Shown here: piece after piece, positions 8,470 to 16,248 of the stretch
Position numbering within the stretch: the stretch's first letter is position 1
Layout: every line of letters starts with the position of its first letter
IMG/VR virus record: IMGVR_UViG_3300037088_000142
Span: 1-22,934 of that record
Reading direction: 5' to 3' (one strand)
Length of the DNA: 22,934 bases
Source of the DNA: a virus
Translations under genes and position numbers: made by a program
The notes under the pieces: generated by a model
What the model was told of the DNA's origin: nothing
Database searches by the model: none
What the model saw: only the letters and a program-made list of their open reading frames with translations

Positions 8470-10080
8470 ATGTTAAGAAGTCAATTATGGTCTTTTGGAT
8501 GGACGGGTGGACGTGTGGCCACGTTTGGCTATACATCTACCCCGTCATTGGTACCGCAACCGACCGGTCCAACGTATTACTATCCAAAGACATTAAGAAA
8601 TATTATTGTCTCTTTATTAGATTTGTTTGACGATATACAAATTAAAGACTATGAGGCAGACAATACTACTATATCAAAAATAATTGATGTTCCCATCACG
8701 TTTGGTCCAGTACGCAAATATCAACAATTGAATTTACAAGCAGAGAGTGGAAAGAAATATGAGTTGCAAGTTCCAAGATTAGCATTGACATATAATGGAA
8801 CAACGTATGATTCTAGCAGAGCAACGGGAACGAATGAGGCAAGATATTTTTATAATACGAAATTAGATATAAAAGACATTGATGGTTTTATATCTGATAT
8901 TCAACCTGCCCCATATAATTATAACTTTACATTATACATACGCACCCGTGCGCTCGACCACTATGCCCAGATTATAGAAAATGTTTTGCCGTATTTTAAC
9001 CCTGCTTTATTTTTAAGAGTAAAAGAATTTTGTTTCTTAAATATTGAAAGAGACTTGAAAACAACAATTGACAGTATAACACCAGAATTTACGGATGAAC
9101 AAGATAATAATAGTATTCGGGAAGTCAACGGCACTTTTAATATAACGGTTGCGGGGTTTGCTTATCGACCAATTACCACAGCAAGCATCATTAAGAAAAT
9201 TAGATACAGCACCTTTTTTTCCCAGGGCGGATTGGCTGTTTTAGACAAAGAGAAAAAGATAATTGGTACAGCGGCCAACTCTCACCCGGGTACGGGCGCA
9301 CAGACGCCTGCGACCCTACCCGAGAGAACGTATTATTATCCAAAGACATTAAAGAATATTATTATCTCCATGTTAAATATGTTTGATAAAATGAAAGTAA
9401 AAGACTATGAGGGAACATTATCAACGGCTTGTAAAGATAAAGATTTGTCTTTGTCAAAAGAAATAAATGTACCTATAACGTTTGGACCAGTACGAAAATA
9501 TCAACAATTGAATTTACAAGCAGAGAGTGGTAGTAAATATTATTTACAGCTTCCGAGATTAGCACTTGTCCATACGGGAATGGCATATGATAGCAGTAGA
9601 GCAACTGGCACAAATGAATCAAGATATTTTTATGATACAACACTTAATATAAAAAATATTGACAGTTTTTTTTCTGATGTACAACCTACGCCGTTTAATT
9701 ACCACTTTACTTTATATGTTAGAACACGGGCGATGGACCATTATGGACAAATATTAGAAAACATTTTACCATATTTTAACCCTGCTCGATTTATGAGACT
9801 AAAAGAATTTAGTTTCCTAAATATAGAAAGAGATTTAAAAGTTACACTTGACAGCGTAACACCAGAATTTGTAGAACCGCAAGATAATAATAATGTACGA
9901 GAGGTTAACGGAACGATTAATTTTACTGTATATGGGTTTGCTTATCGACCAGTTACTACAGCAGGTTTGATTAAGATAATCCAATTTAGTACATATTATC
10001 AGAATGAAAATTTTGATTCTGTATTGGATGCTCGTTATACGATAACACCATCGGGAGTAGTAGGTGTCTCTAACAGTTGA
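8470..10080 (+). CDS. gp15-like tail terminator/sheath stabiliser with a tandemly duplicated domain
   Basis: A 536-residue protein made of two homologous copies, residues 36-250 and 287-510, joined by a Gly/Pro/Thr-rich linker. Each copy matches the T4 gp15 pattern: YYPKTL.NII.S.L..FD...., then VPITFGPVRKYQQL, LPRLAL, FNY.FTLY.RTR..DHY.QI.EN.LPYFNPA, NIERDLK.T.DS.TPEF and REVNGT...TV.GFAYRP. In T4 (272 residues, one domain) a gp15 hexamer closes the finished tail and joins it to the neck. Here one chain carries two such domains. Residues 74-94 and 334-354 are identical. Gene order supports the assignment, since gp16 and gp17 follow as in T4. The start, ATG 8470, is three bases after the preceding stop with no clear ribosome site, so translation is probably coupled. 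The extra N-terminal 35 residues are unassigned. Confidence 0.85.
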   Translation: MLRSQLWSFGWTGGRVATFGYTSTPSLVPQPTGPTYYYPKTLRNIIVSLLDLFDDIQIKDYEADNTTISKIIDVPITFGPVRKYQQLNLQAESGKKYELQVPRLALTYNGTTYDSSRATGTNEARYFYNTKLDIKDIDGFISDIQPAPYNYNFTLYIRTRALDHYAQIIENVLPYFNPALFLRVKEFCFLNIERDLKTTIDSITPEFTDEQDNNSIREVNGTFNITVAGFAYRPITTASIIKKIRYSTFFSQGGLAVLDKEKKIIGTAANSHPGTGAQTPATLPERTYYYPKTLKNIIISMLNMFDKMKVKDYEGTLSTACKDKDLSLSKEINVPITFGPVRKYQQLNLQAESGSKYYLQLPRLALVHTGMAYDSSRATGTNESRYFYDTTLNIKNIDSFFSDVQPTPFNYHFTLYVRTRAMDHYGQILENILPYFNPARFMRLKEFSFLNIERDLKVTLDSVTPEFVEPQDNNNVREVNGTINFTVYGFAYRPVTTAGLIKIIQFSTYYQNENFDSVLDARYTITPSGVVGVSNS

Positions 10081-10086
10081 TAAATA
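10079..10086 (+). promoter_or_regulatory. T4-type late promoter P3 (GATAAATA variant)
   Basis: GATAAATA followed by CTTATAAAGG. The first two bases of the octamer are the last two of the UGA stop of the gp15-like gene. The expected transcription start, near 10092, coincides with the ribosome site of the small terminase, leaving a leader of only about a dozen bases. Confidence 0.75.
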
Positions 10087-10091
10087 CTTAT

Positions 10092-10098
10092 AAAGGAG
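10092..10098 (+). promoter_or_regulatory. Ribosome binding site that fixes the small terminase start
   Basis: AAAGGAG lies five bases before ATG 10104. The frame is also open to a TTG at 10077, but that codon overlaps the promoter and the previous stop and lacks a ribosome site. Confidence 0.8.
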
Positions 10099-10103
10099 TT
10101 TAT

Positions 10104-10679
10104 ATGGACGTGAATGAAGAAAAGAAACAATACGACGGAACATTTGACAGTTTGGGAAATGCTCTAAATACAACGTTTGTACCAAAAGCAACAAGTGGTG
10201 ATATGGAAAAAATCAATAAAGAGATTGACGAATTTCAATCACAAAAAAATAAGTTAATTGGTGCTGTCCAAAGCAAAAAAATAATGACTTTGGAAGACAA
10301 AGAGTTTTTAAACAACGAAACGAAAGACTTGATTAAAAACGGAAAACTTGTTTTAGAAAAATTACAGAATGACATTAAAATAGGGTGCAGTCCCAGAATG
10401 TTTGAGGTATACGCCGATTTACTCCGTTCGATAATTTTAAGTCTTAAAGAGTTAAGAGACTTAAACAAAATGATATTGGACGTTGAAATGTTCCAAGTTG
10501 ACCCGGCGAAAGACCAGAAAGCAAATGTTAATGTACACTTAACAGGAAGAGAATTATTGGAAATGATTAACGGTGCAAAAGCAACTAATCAAATGAATAG
10601 CGTGTCAACTGATTTTGAAATAGTTGATGATACAAAAAATATTAACATGGGCAAAGAAGATACGGGAGAAAGTTTCTAA
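10104..10679 (+). CDS. Terminase small subunit (T4 gp16 type)
   Basis: A 191-residue protein, close in size to T4 gp16 (164 residues). The central region, residues about 50-130, is predicted helical and coiled-coil-like. It contains the signature SPRMFEVYADLLRS followed by a helix LKELRDLNKMI, which lines up with the SPRHMEVFATL ... ILKLHKDM region I recall from T4 gp16. The C-terminus is acidic and probably disordered. gp16 oligomers recognise the concatemer and regulate the gp17 motor during packaging. The gene is directly upstream of, and overlaps by one base, the large subunit, which is the conserved T4 order. A late promoter lies just before it. Confidence 0.85.
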   Translation: MDVNEEKKQYDGTFDSLGNALNTTFVPKATSGDMEKINKEIDEFQSQKNKLIGAVQSKKIMTLEDKEFLNNETKDLIKNGKLVLEKLQNDIKIGCSPRMFEVYADLLRSIILSLKELRDLNKMILDVEMFQVDPAKDQKANVNVHLTGRELLEMINGAKATNQMNSVSTDFEIVDDTKNINMGKEDTGESF

Positions 10680-12235
10680 TGTACAATGGAGACGCAACGC
10701 TTCGGAAAGCAGGCGAACAAATTGAATATACTCCAGAAATGGTAAAAGAGTATATTAAATGTAAAGAGGACGTTCTTTACTTTGCAGAGAGATACTTTAA
10801 AATCGTTACGATTGACAAGGGCGAAATGCTTATACCGCTTTGGGATTTTCAAAAGAAAATGCTCAAATCGTTTCACAATCCCGCCCCATATAGACACAAT
10901 ATCGTATTAGCTTCCCGACAAATTGGAAAGTCAACGATAGCTACCATATATATTTTGTGGTATGTTTTATTTAATCCAGATAAGACGGTTGCTATTTTGG
11001 CAAACAAAGAAAAGACAGCGATAGAAATTTTGCGCCGTATCAAGTTTGCTTATCAGAATTTGCCGCTTTGGTTACAGCAAGGTGTCAAGGACGCTGGCTG
11101 GAATAAAAAGTCAATGAGTTTAGAAAACGGCACAATGATATTAGCCGATTCCACAGCAAGTAACTCCGTTAGAGGTTTTACGATTTCTCTTTTGTATCTT
11201 GACGAATTTGCACTTGTGCCGCCAAACGTTGCAAAAGATTTTATGGATTCAGTATTCCCGACAATTGCTTCTGGTCAATCCAGCCGTATTATTATTGTGT
11301 CAACTCCGAAAGGTTTAAATCACTTTTTTCATGAATGGCGCAAAGCAGTACGGCATGAATCGGATTATAAACCGATAAAAATTAATTGGTGGGAGGTGCC
11401 AGGAAGAGATAAGAAATGGAAAGAGCAGATAATCCGAAATAATGGAATTGTCCATTTTAATTGCGAATATAATTGTAAATTTTTAGGTTCAACAAATACG
11501 CTTGTCGACCCAGAATTACTTGAACGCATGGAGACAACCGACCCAGTTAAAACAAAGTTTGGTGGTCTATTGCAAATATGGGAAGAGCCGGTGCATGGAC
11601 AAATGTATATGTTGGGTATTGATTCTGCAAAAGGAACCAATAACGATTATTCAGTCATCCAAGTATTAAAGATAATTGACGAACACAGAATTGAGCAGGT
11701 AGCAATGTATAGATGTAATTCCATTTCTACATATGACTTTGCACAAGTTTGTATTGAAATTTCCAATCATTATAACGAATGTTACATGATGGTAGAAAAC
11801 AACGATGTTGGGGAAGCCGTTGCAAATACTATCTGGTATGATTATGAGTGTGATAGAATTATTAATTGCGACAAAAAGGGAATCGGTATACGGTCAACGA
11901 AACATAGCAAGTTAGCGGCCAATATGTTGCTTAAAAGATACTTGGAATCGGGTTGGATGATAATCCGAGATAAGACAACTGTATTTGAATTGAGCCGTTA
12001 TGAGGAGAAAACGCCCAATGTATTTTCTTCGGGTAAGCATGAAAACGATGACACCGTAACCGCTTTACTATGGGGGTTATACTTTGTGTCAACTACTTTC
12101 TTTGACGGAAAGAATGTTGATATTAAGAAAATTGACGATAAATTTAGAATGGATAAAAACAATGACGATGAAAGAACGGAAACTGCAATGGTGATAGATA
12201 CAGATGGGGATTATGATACGGAAGAAGATTTTTAA
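10679..12235 (+). CDS. Terminase large subunit (T4 gp17 type): packaging ATPase and nuclease
   Basis: A 518-residue DNA-packaging motor. The N-terminal ATPase has Walker A SRQIGKST at residues 79-86, Walker B LLYLDE at 171-176 with catalytic Glu176, and the coupling motif STP at 208-210 followed by KGLNHFFHEW. The C-terminal RNase H-like nuclease has the expected acidic residues: Asp315 in MLGIDSAKG, Glu373 in MMVENNDVG and Asp457/Asp458 in HENDD, corresponding to T4 Asp401, Glu458 and Asp542. It is shorter than T4 gp17 (610 residues) but has all key residues, so it should be active. The start codon overlaps the stop of the small subunit (TAATG), indicating translational coupling. The C-terminal tail is very acidic. 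Confidence 0.97.
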   Translation: MYNGDATLRKAGEQIEYTPEMVKEYIKCKEDVLYFAERYFKIVTIDKGEMLIPLWDFQKKMLKSFHNPAPYRHNIVLASRQIGKSTIATIYILWYVLFNPDKTVAILANKEKTAIEILRRIKFAYQNLPLWLQQGVKDAGWNKKSMSLENGTMILADSTASNSVRGFTISLLYLDEFALVPPNVAKDFMDSVFPTIASGQSSRIIIVSTPKGLNHFFHEWRKAVRHESDYKPIKINWWEVPGRDKKWKEQIIRNNGIVHFNCEYNCKFLGSTNTLVDPELLERMETTDPVKTKFGGLLQIWEEPVHGQMYMLGIDSAKGTNNDYSVIQVLKIIDEHRIEQVAMYRCNSISTYDFAQVCIEISNHYNECYMMVENNDVGEAVANTIWYDYECDRIINCDKKGIGIRSTKHSKLAANMLLKRYLESGWMIIRDKTTVFELSRYEEKTPNVFSSGKHENDDTVTALLWGLYFVSTTFFDGKNVDIKKIDDKFRMDKNNDDERTETAMVIDTDGDYDTEEDF

Positions 12236-12279
12236 TTTGGAAAACATAAACAAAATGAGAAACTATAATTTGTTTGGAA

Positions 12280-12287
12280 TATAAATA
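12280..12287 (+). promoter_or_regulatory. T4-type late promoter P4 (TATAAATA), sheath-tube unit
   Basis: Perfect octamer followed by CTTATATAGAG, in the 92-base gap between the large terminase and the tail sheath. The expected start is near 12293. A strong AGGAGG ribosome site at 12315-12320 precedes ATG 12328. Promoter and ribosome site are the best pair in the window, in keeping with the very high demand for sheath protein. Confidence 0.88.
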
Positions 12288-12327
12288 CTTATATAGAGAT
12301 GTATAGTATCAATTAGGAGGATATAAA

Positions 12328-14052
12328 ATGCAAAAATTTAATAAGGGACCCGGTGTTTACAGACAAGAAACTGATTTGAGTGAAGTGATTACTCCAGCCA
12401 GTACCTCTGTTGGCGCACTAGTCGGTAATTCGGCGAAGGGCCCAATTAATCAAAGAGTTTTGGTGTCAACGGATAAAGAATGGGTAGATATTTTCGGCAA
12501 CCCAGATACAATTAAATGGGGTATTGCGGGTTTTGCCGCAACCGAATTTTTAGCAGAATCAAATGCGCTTTACTTTGTAAGAGCAAGTAACGGTACAGAA
12601 CAATATGCAAATTTAGCAGTTTCGGCAACGGGAACGACCCCGGTTGCTCAAACGATTGTTGCGACAAGTTCCACAGCATTGGTTGCCTCATACCCAGATG
12701 GTAACAAAGCAAATAATATTTACGATTTAGAAAATGTTTCACCTGCTGGTGCGCTTTTCTTGGTTGGTGCAGTTGGTCCCGGAACAGATGGTGCTAATAC
12801 TGCAATATCAATCACCACAAGTGCTGGTGGTAATGATGGATGGGATTGGAGAGATGCTTATGACGCTGTTAGCACAACCGCAACTGGTGGGATAATTTCC
12901 CGTCAAGTATTTAAGATTGATGTTTTCAGAAGGACAAGTGAAGATTCTGATTTTTCGGGCGTTAGTGGTTCACCAGTTGAAACGTGGTATGTTGCTGGTT
13001 CACTAGTAAAAGACGGCACAGGCAAGTCTCTTTACATCACTGATGTTATAAATGGAAATTCACAGTACATTTACATTAAAGTATCGGGTGCTTCTCCGGG
13101 TGCAGGCGACCGCACAACATTTGGTTTACCAAGCTATACCGCAACAGGAACAGTTATCGCATTAGGTAACGCTGGTACAGATTATAACGGCGAACACAAA
13201 GCAGGAAATATTGACAGCGCCTATTCTATTTATAGCAATAAGGAATCATGCTCAATCAATATTCTTATTAATCCTTTCCCGGTTGCAGATTTTCCTATCA
13301 ACGTGGCAAACATTGCGGGAAATTTAAGAATGGATTGTATTGCAGTAGTGCAAGCGGGCGATTCTACGGATAAAACAACCGATGCTGTTAAGTCAAGCAT
13401 GGCATATCCGACTTATCCTTCATACGTTGCTCCGTATGCTGGCTATTCTTTATTGTATGATAAATACAATGACAGAAACATTTATATTCCAAACTGTATC
13501 TATGGTGCCGCATTGATGGCTCGTACAGACAGAGTGGCAAATACTTGGGACGCCCCTGCAGGATTGAACCGTGGTATTCTTCCTGTCAATGGGCAAAACG
13601 TTCTTTGGAGTTCCGACCAAATTGGTACATTATATGAGGCCAATTTGAATTGTGTAAAGAGAATCCCAGGAGCAGGTTATGTCATGTGGGGCCAAAAGAC
13701 AGCCCAACAAAAGAAATCTGCACTTGACAGAATCAATGTAAGAAGATTGTTACTTTATGTTGAAAATAGTGTAGAGCCTACTTTACAGTATTTCTTATTC
13801 GAGAACAACACCGAAAAGACCCGTTCAAGAACATTTAGTACGGTTGACAGTTTTATGAAAACAGTTTTGGCTGGTGGAGGCGTAACTGCTTATCAAGTTG
13901 TTTGCGATGAAACAAATAACCCGCAATCGGTTATTGATAACGACCAAATGAATGTGGATATTTATGTACAGCCTGCCCGTTCAATTGAGTTTATTAAGTT
14001 GCAAACGATTGTAACCAAGACTGGTGTAAACTTTGCAGAATTGATAGTATAA
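12328..14052 (+). CDS. Contractile tail sheath protein (T4 gp18 type)
   Basis: A 574-residue protein. The N-terminus GPGVYRQETDLSEV is the classic sheath opening, followed by VGALVGNSAKGPINQRVLV and EWVDIFGNP, the conserved domain that engages neighbouring subunits. The C-terminal half carries the conserved core: AAPAG-like DAPAGLNRG, a GYVMWGQKTAQ segment, the INVRRLLLYVE helix, then the end region with QMNVDIYVQPARSIEFIKL. These are hallmarks of the sheath family from T4 gp18 to pyocins. It is shorter than T4 gp18 (659 residues), the difference probably lying in the variable surface insertion in the middle. The sheath forms the contractile outer cylinder around the gp19 tube. It has its own late promoter and the tube gene follows 34 bases later. 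Confidence 0.96.
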   Translation: MQKFNKGPGVYRQETDLSEVITPASTSVGALVGNSAKGPINQRVLVSTDKEWVDIFGNPDTIKWGIAGFAATEFLAESNALYFVRASNGTEQYANLAVSATGTTPVAQTIVATSSTALVASYPDGNKANNIYDLENVSPAGALFLVGAVGPGTDGANTAISITTSAGGNDGWDWRDAYDAVSTTATGGIISRQVFKIDVFRRTSEDSDFSGVSGSPVETWYVAGSLVKDGTGKSLYITDVINGNSQYIYIKVSGASPGAGDRTTFGLPSYTATGTVIALGNAGTDYNGEHKAGNIDSAYSIYSNKESCSINILINPFPVADFPINVANIAGNLRMDCIAVVQAGDSTDKTTDAVKSSMAYPTYPSYVAPYAGYSLLYDKYNDRNIYIPNCIYGAALMARTDRVANTWDAPAGLNRGILPVNGQNVLWSSDQIGTLYEANLNCVKRIPGAGYVMWGQKTAQQKKSALDRINVRRLLLYVENSVEPTLQYFLFENNTEKTRSRTFSTVDSFMKTVLAGGGVTAYQVVCDETNNPQSVIDNDQMNVDIYVQPARSIEFIKLQTIVTKTGVNFAELIV

Positions 14053-14086
14053 AGTAAACTAAGAATAAATAAGGAGAGAAAACAAT

Positions 14087-14614
14087 ATGTCAAATTTTAC
14101 AATCAGTAAAAGATTAGGTAACTTACCTGATATTCAACGTGATTATATGTTTGAGTTGTGGATACCAAATATTCAGCAACTAAACATGGACGATATGATT
14201 ATCAGAGTAAGAAGCGCCGCAATTCCCGGCAGAAGCAATGAATCAATTGAAAGTGTCTTTATGGGAATGAAACAATTTTTCCCGGGCAAGCCTGTGATGC
14301 CTTATACATTTGCTTGCAATATTGAGGAGTTTGAAGATAAGAAAGTTGCTAAGGCACTTTACAGTTGGCAACAGTTGCTTTTTGATATTGAAGATAACGG
14401 CGCCTCAAAAGGAACTAAAAAGTCTGATGTGGTACGGGATATTGATTTGAGAATGTATAAGTATAATGGAAATATTTTAAGTACGATTAGATTTTTTAAT
14501 GCTTGGCCGGAAATAGTTGGTGATGTTACGTTGGATTATACAGCCAGCGCCTCTGTCAAGTATCCTGTAACTTTTAGATATGACAGGTGGAAATTAGCTT
14601 ATCCAAGTCTATAA
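14087..14614 (+). CDS. Tail tube protein (T4 gp19 type)
   Basis: A 175-residue protein, close to T4 gp19 (163 residues). It shows the family order: RDYMFELWIPN near the N-terminus, IIRVRSAAIPGRSNESIES, a FFPGKPVMPYTFACNIEEFED strand-helix segment, IDLRMYKYNGN, FFNAWPEIVGDVTLDY and a final KYPVTFRYDRWKL strand. Tube hexamers stack inside the sheath and form the channel through which DNA leaves the head. The gene directly follows the sheath, as in T4, with ribosome site AAGGAG at 14071-14076. An intrinsic terminator lies about 50 bases after the stop, ending the sheath-tube unit. Confidence 0.94.
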   Translation: MSNFTISKRLGNLPDIQRDYMFELWIPNIQQLNMDDMIIRVRSAAIPGRSNESIESVFMGMKQFFPGKPVMPYTFACNIEEFEDKKVAKALYSWQQLLFDIEDNGASKGTKKSDVVRDIDLRMYKYNGNILSTIRFFNAWPEIVGDVTLDYTASASVKYPVTFRYDRWKLAYPSL

Positions 14615-14661
14615 AAATAAAAGATACGTTTGAGGTTTGAAATAGGTTAATATAAAAATTT

Positions 14662-14694
14662 AGGTGTTGTTATTCTATAACAGCACCTTTTTTT
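14662..14694 (+). terminator. Intrinsic terminator after the tail tube gene
   Basis: An 11-bp stem, AGGTGTTGTTA paired with TAACAGCACCT (one G-U pair), encloses a 5-base loop TTCTA. The stem's last T begins a run of seven T residues (14688-14694). This is a textbook rho-independent terminator on the + strand and the only one I see in the window. Confidence 0.9.
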
Positions 14695-14711
14695 GATTGG
14701 TTTGACAGTAT

Positions 14712-14719
14712 GATAAATA
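14712..14719 (+). promoter_or_regulatory. T4-type late promoter P5 (GATAAATA variant)
   Basis: GATAAATA followed by CTTACAGAGG begins 17 bases after the terminator's T run, restarting transcription for the baseplate genes. The expected start near 14725 falls on the AGAGGA ribosome site of the next gene (ATG 14736), so the leader would be about 11 bases. Confidence 0.75.
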
Positions 14720-14735
14720 CTTACAGAGGAAAAAT

Positions 14736-15413
14736 ATGGCAATAGTAGATACAAATAAAGAATTAAAAAAGGGGTTGGTAGCATTTTATAGCATAAAGTC
14801 TATACAGAAAAATTATTTATTTGGCATAAAAATAACAGACACCGCAACCAAACCAGTCAAAGATAATCCGATGCCAAGAATTGAAGATTATCATATTATA
14901 GATGTTTCATTTCCAAGTTTTGTCTTTGCTAAAGAATTATTTTATATTGGTCAATTGCCAAGAGCATTTCCTGTTTACAGAGGGGAAACATTTGAATTTA
15001 CAATAACATTTGAAGAGGACGATTCATCAACAATTCAAACATTTATAAATTATTTACAAAGAAAAATAATCACTCCGGATGGTTTATATGTACCTCCAGA
15101 TTTGGCCAAGTCTTTATCAATAACAATTATAATAAAAACGGATTATGCGGCTCATAATATTTACTATCATTTTAAAAAATGTTTTTTCTTAAAAGCAGAC
15201 GATACGAAAATGGATTATAAATCGGGAGATTCACTTAAATATAATATTACATTTAACGCTGATAGTTTTGAAATTTTAGTGCCCGGTCAAGCAGTTCCAA
15301 AAGACGAAGGTAAATTTACACCAGATACAAAGTTAAGAACAGAGATACCAAAATTTCAATCGGCGATACCAGAGACAACTAGAGTAGCAGGAATTACAGG
15401 ACCCAGGTCCTAA
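14736..15413 (+). CDS. Tail-tube-fold protein, second copy (tube initiator/gp54-like candidate)
   Basis: A 225-residue protein with the strand order of the tube fold: YLFGIKI near residue 27, YHIIDVSFPSFVFAKEL, a FPVYRGETFEFTITFEEDDS strand-helix segment, SLSITIIIKTDY, then CFFLKADDTKMDYKSGDSLKYNITFNADSF. This parallels tail tube gp19 immediately upstream (VRSAAIPG; TFACNIEEFED; FFNAWP; KYPVTF), but with low identity. The length is between gp19 and the larger T4 tube-initiator proteins gp54 and gp48. The C-terminal 30 residues are probably disordered. It has its own late promoter and is separated from gp19 by a terminator, suggesting a different copy number. A minor tube, tube-initiator or baseplate role is inferred from fold and context. 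Confidence 0.55.
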   Translation: MAIVDTNKELKKGLVAFYSIKSIQKNYLFGIKITDTATKPVKDNPMPRIEDYHIIDVSFPSFVFAKELFYIGQLPRAFPVYRGETFEFTITFEEDDSSTIQTFINYLQRKIITPDGLYVPPDLAKSLSITIIIKTDYAAHNIYYHFKKCFFLKADDTKMDYKSGDSLKYNITFNADSFEILVPGQAVPKDEGKFTPDTKLRTEIPKFQSAIPETTRVAGITGPRS

Positions 15414-15437
15414 TTTATTTACACAGGAGGAATTGAT

Positions 15438-16241
15438 ATGAAACTAGAAGATGTAAACGAAACAAAAATAGACACGCCCGCACCCGCACAGGCGCAAGCG
15501 TCCACACCCGAACCCGAGACAGTAGATAACACTTGGGCAATAACAGATTTGCCAAGTAAGTTTAAGTTGTATTCAGAAGGCACAAAATTAGTTGGTCGCC
15601 CTCTGAAGGTGCTAGAAGTCAAGAAATTGGCAACGATGGATGAAAACAATGTTAATCAGATTATTAATGATATTGTCCGAAAGACAATTAAGGGAATTGA
15701 TATACAAAATCTATTAATTGCAGATAAGTTATATTTAGTTTTCTGGTTACGGGCAAATACATACAGAGATAGCGGATATCAGGTTTCTTTTAAGTGTGGA
15801 AAGTGCGGTGAAAATTCAACGTATAATTTTTCGCTTAACAGTATTAAAATCAGATATATTGACGATGACTATAATCCAGAGGGAGTTATTACATTGCCGG
15901 TAAGTAAAGATAATATTGTAACAAAGTTTTTAAGAGTGAAGGATGAGGAAGCCGTGGACGAATTTAAGTCAAGTGATAAGATATTAGATATAAATGACGA
16001 TGTTGTTTCCGTGGCAGCCTCCATTGAAAAAATAAACGATAAAACATATTCTTTACATGACAGATATATGTATCTTGTCAACGCACAACCAGCGGATTAT
16101 GCTTTTTTGGAATCGGCAATTTCCAAGAACGATGTCGGAATTAATCCTATCATGAATGTCAAGTGCAATAAGTGTAAGGGGGTAAGCCCGGTTGGGGTAA
16201 CGTTTCGCTCCGATTTCTTTATTCCCGACTATACAGCTTGA
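15438..16241 (+). CDS. gp26-type baseplate hub assembly protein / tail assembly chaperone with two CxxC pairs
   Basis: A 267-residue protein. Residues 11-30 are a Pro/Ala/Gln-rich disordered linker. Residues 33-110 contain the conserved start of the T4 gp26 family, PSKFKLYSEGTKL..RPLKVLEVKKLATM, followed by a helical part (LLIADKLYLVFWLRANTYRD). Two CxxC pairs follow, CGKC at 120-123 and CNKC at 243-246, likely forming one zinc site. gp26 is needed for hub assembly in T4 but is not abundant in the virion. The ribosome site AGGAGG at 15426-15431 precedes ATG 15438. The gene ends at UGA 16239 in a UGAC context, while the +1 frame is open from 16201 onward into the next short coding region; this layout recalls tail assembly chaperone frameshift pairs placed before tape measure genes. 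Confidence 0.7.
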   Translation: MKLEDVNETKIDTPAPAQAQASTPEPETVDNTWAITDLPSKFKLYSEGTKLVGRPLKVLEVKKLATMDENNVNQIINDIVRKTIKGIDIQNLLIADKLYLVFWLRANTYRDSGYQVSFKCGKCGENSTYNFSLNSIKIRYIDDDYNPEGVITLPVSKDNIVTKFLRVKDEEAVDEFKSSDKILDINDDVVSVAASIEKINDKTYSLHDRYMYLVNAQPADYAFLESAISKNDVGINPIMNVKCNKCKGVSPVGVTFRSDFFIPDYTA

Positions 16242-16248
16242 CGAAATA

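Noticed and set aside
10077-10103. TTG start that would extend the small terminase by nine residues
   Set aside because: It overlaps the preceding stop and the late promoter, and has no ribosome site. ATG 10104 has AAAGGAG at the right spacing.
12250-12277. Weak inverted repeat AAACAAA / TTTGTTT after the large terminase
   Set aside because: It is seven A/T-rich pairs with a long loop and no T run; too weak to call a terminator.
13459-13466. GATAAATAC inside the sheath gene
   Set aside because: It encodes Asp-Lys-Tyr in frame and lacks the CTTA extension found in the five inter-gene promoters.
14064-14071. AATAAATA just before the tail tube gene
   Set aside because: It overlaps the ribosome site, lacks the downstream CTTA, and a transcript from it would start after the ribosome site.
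16176-16185. AAGGGGGTAA as a possible slippery site in the gp26-type gene
   Set aside because: The +1 frame meets stops at 16183 and 16198, so a shift there could not reach the downstream frame.
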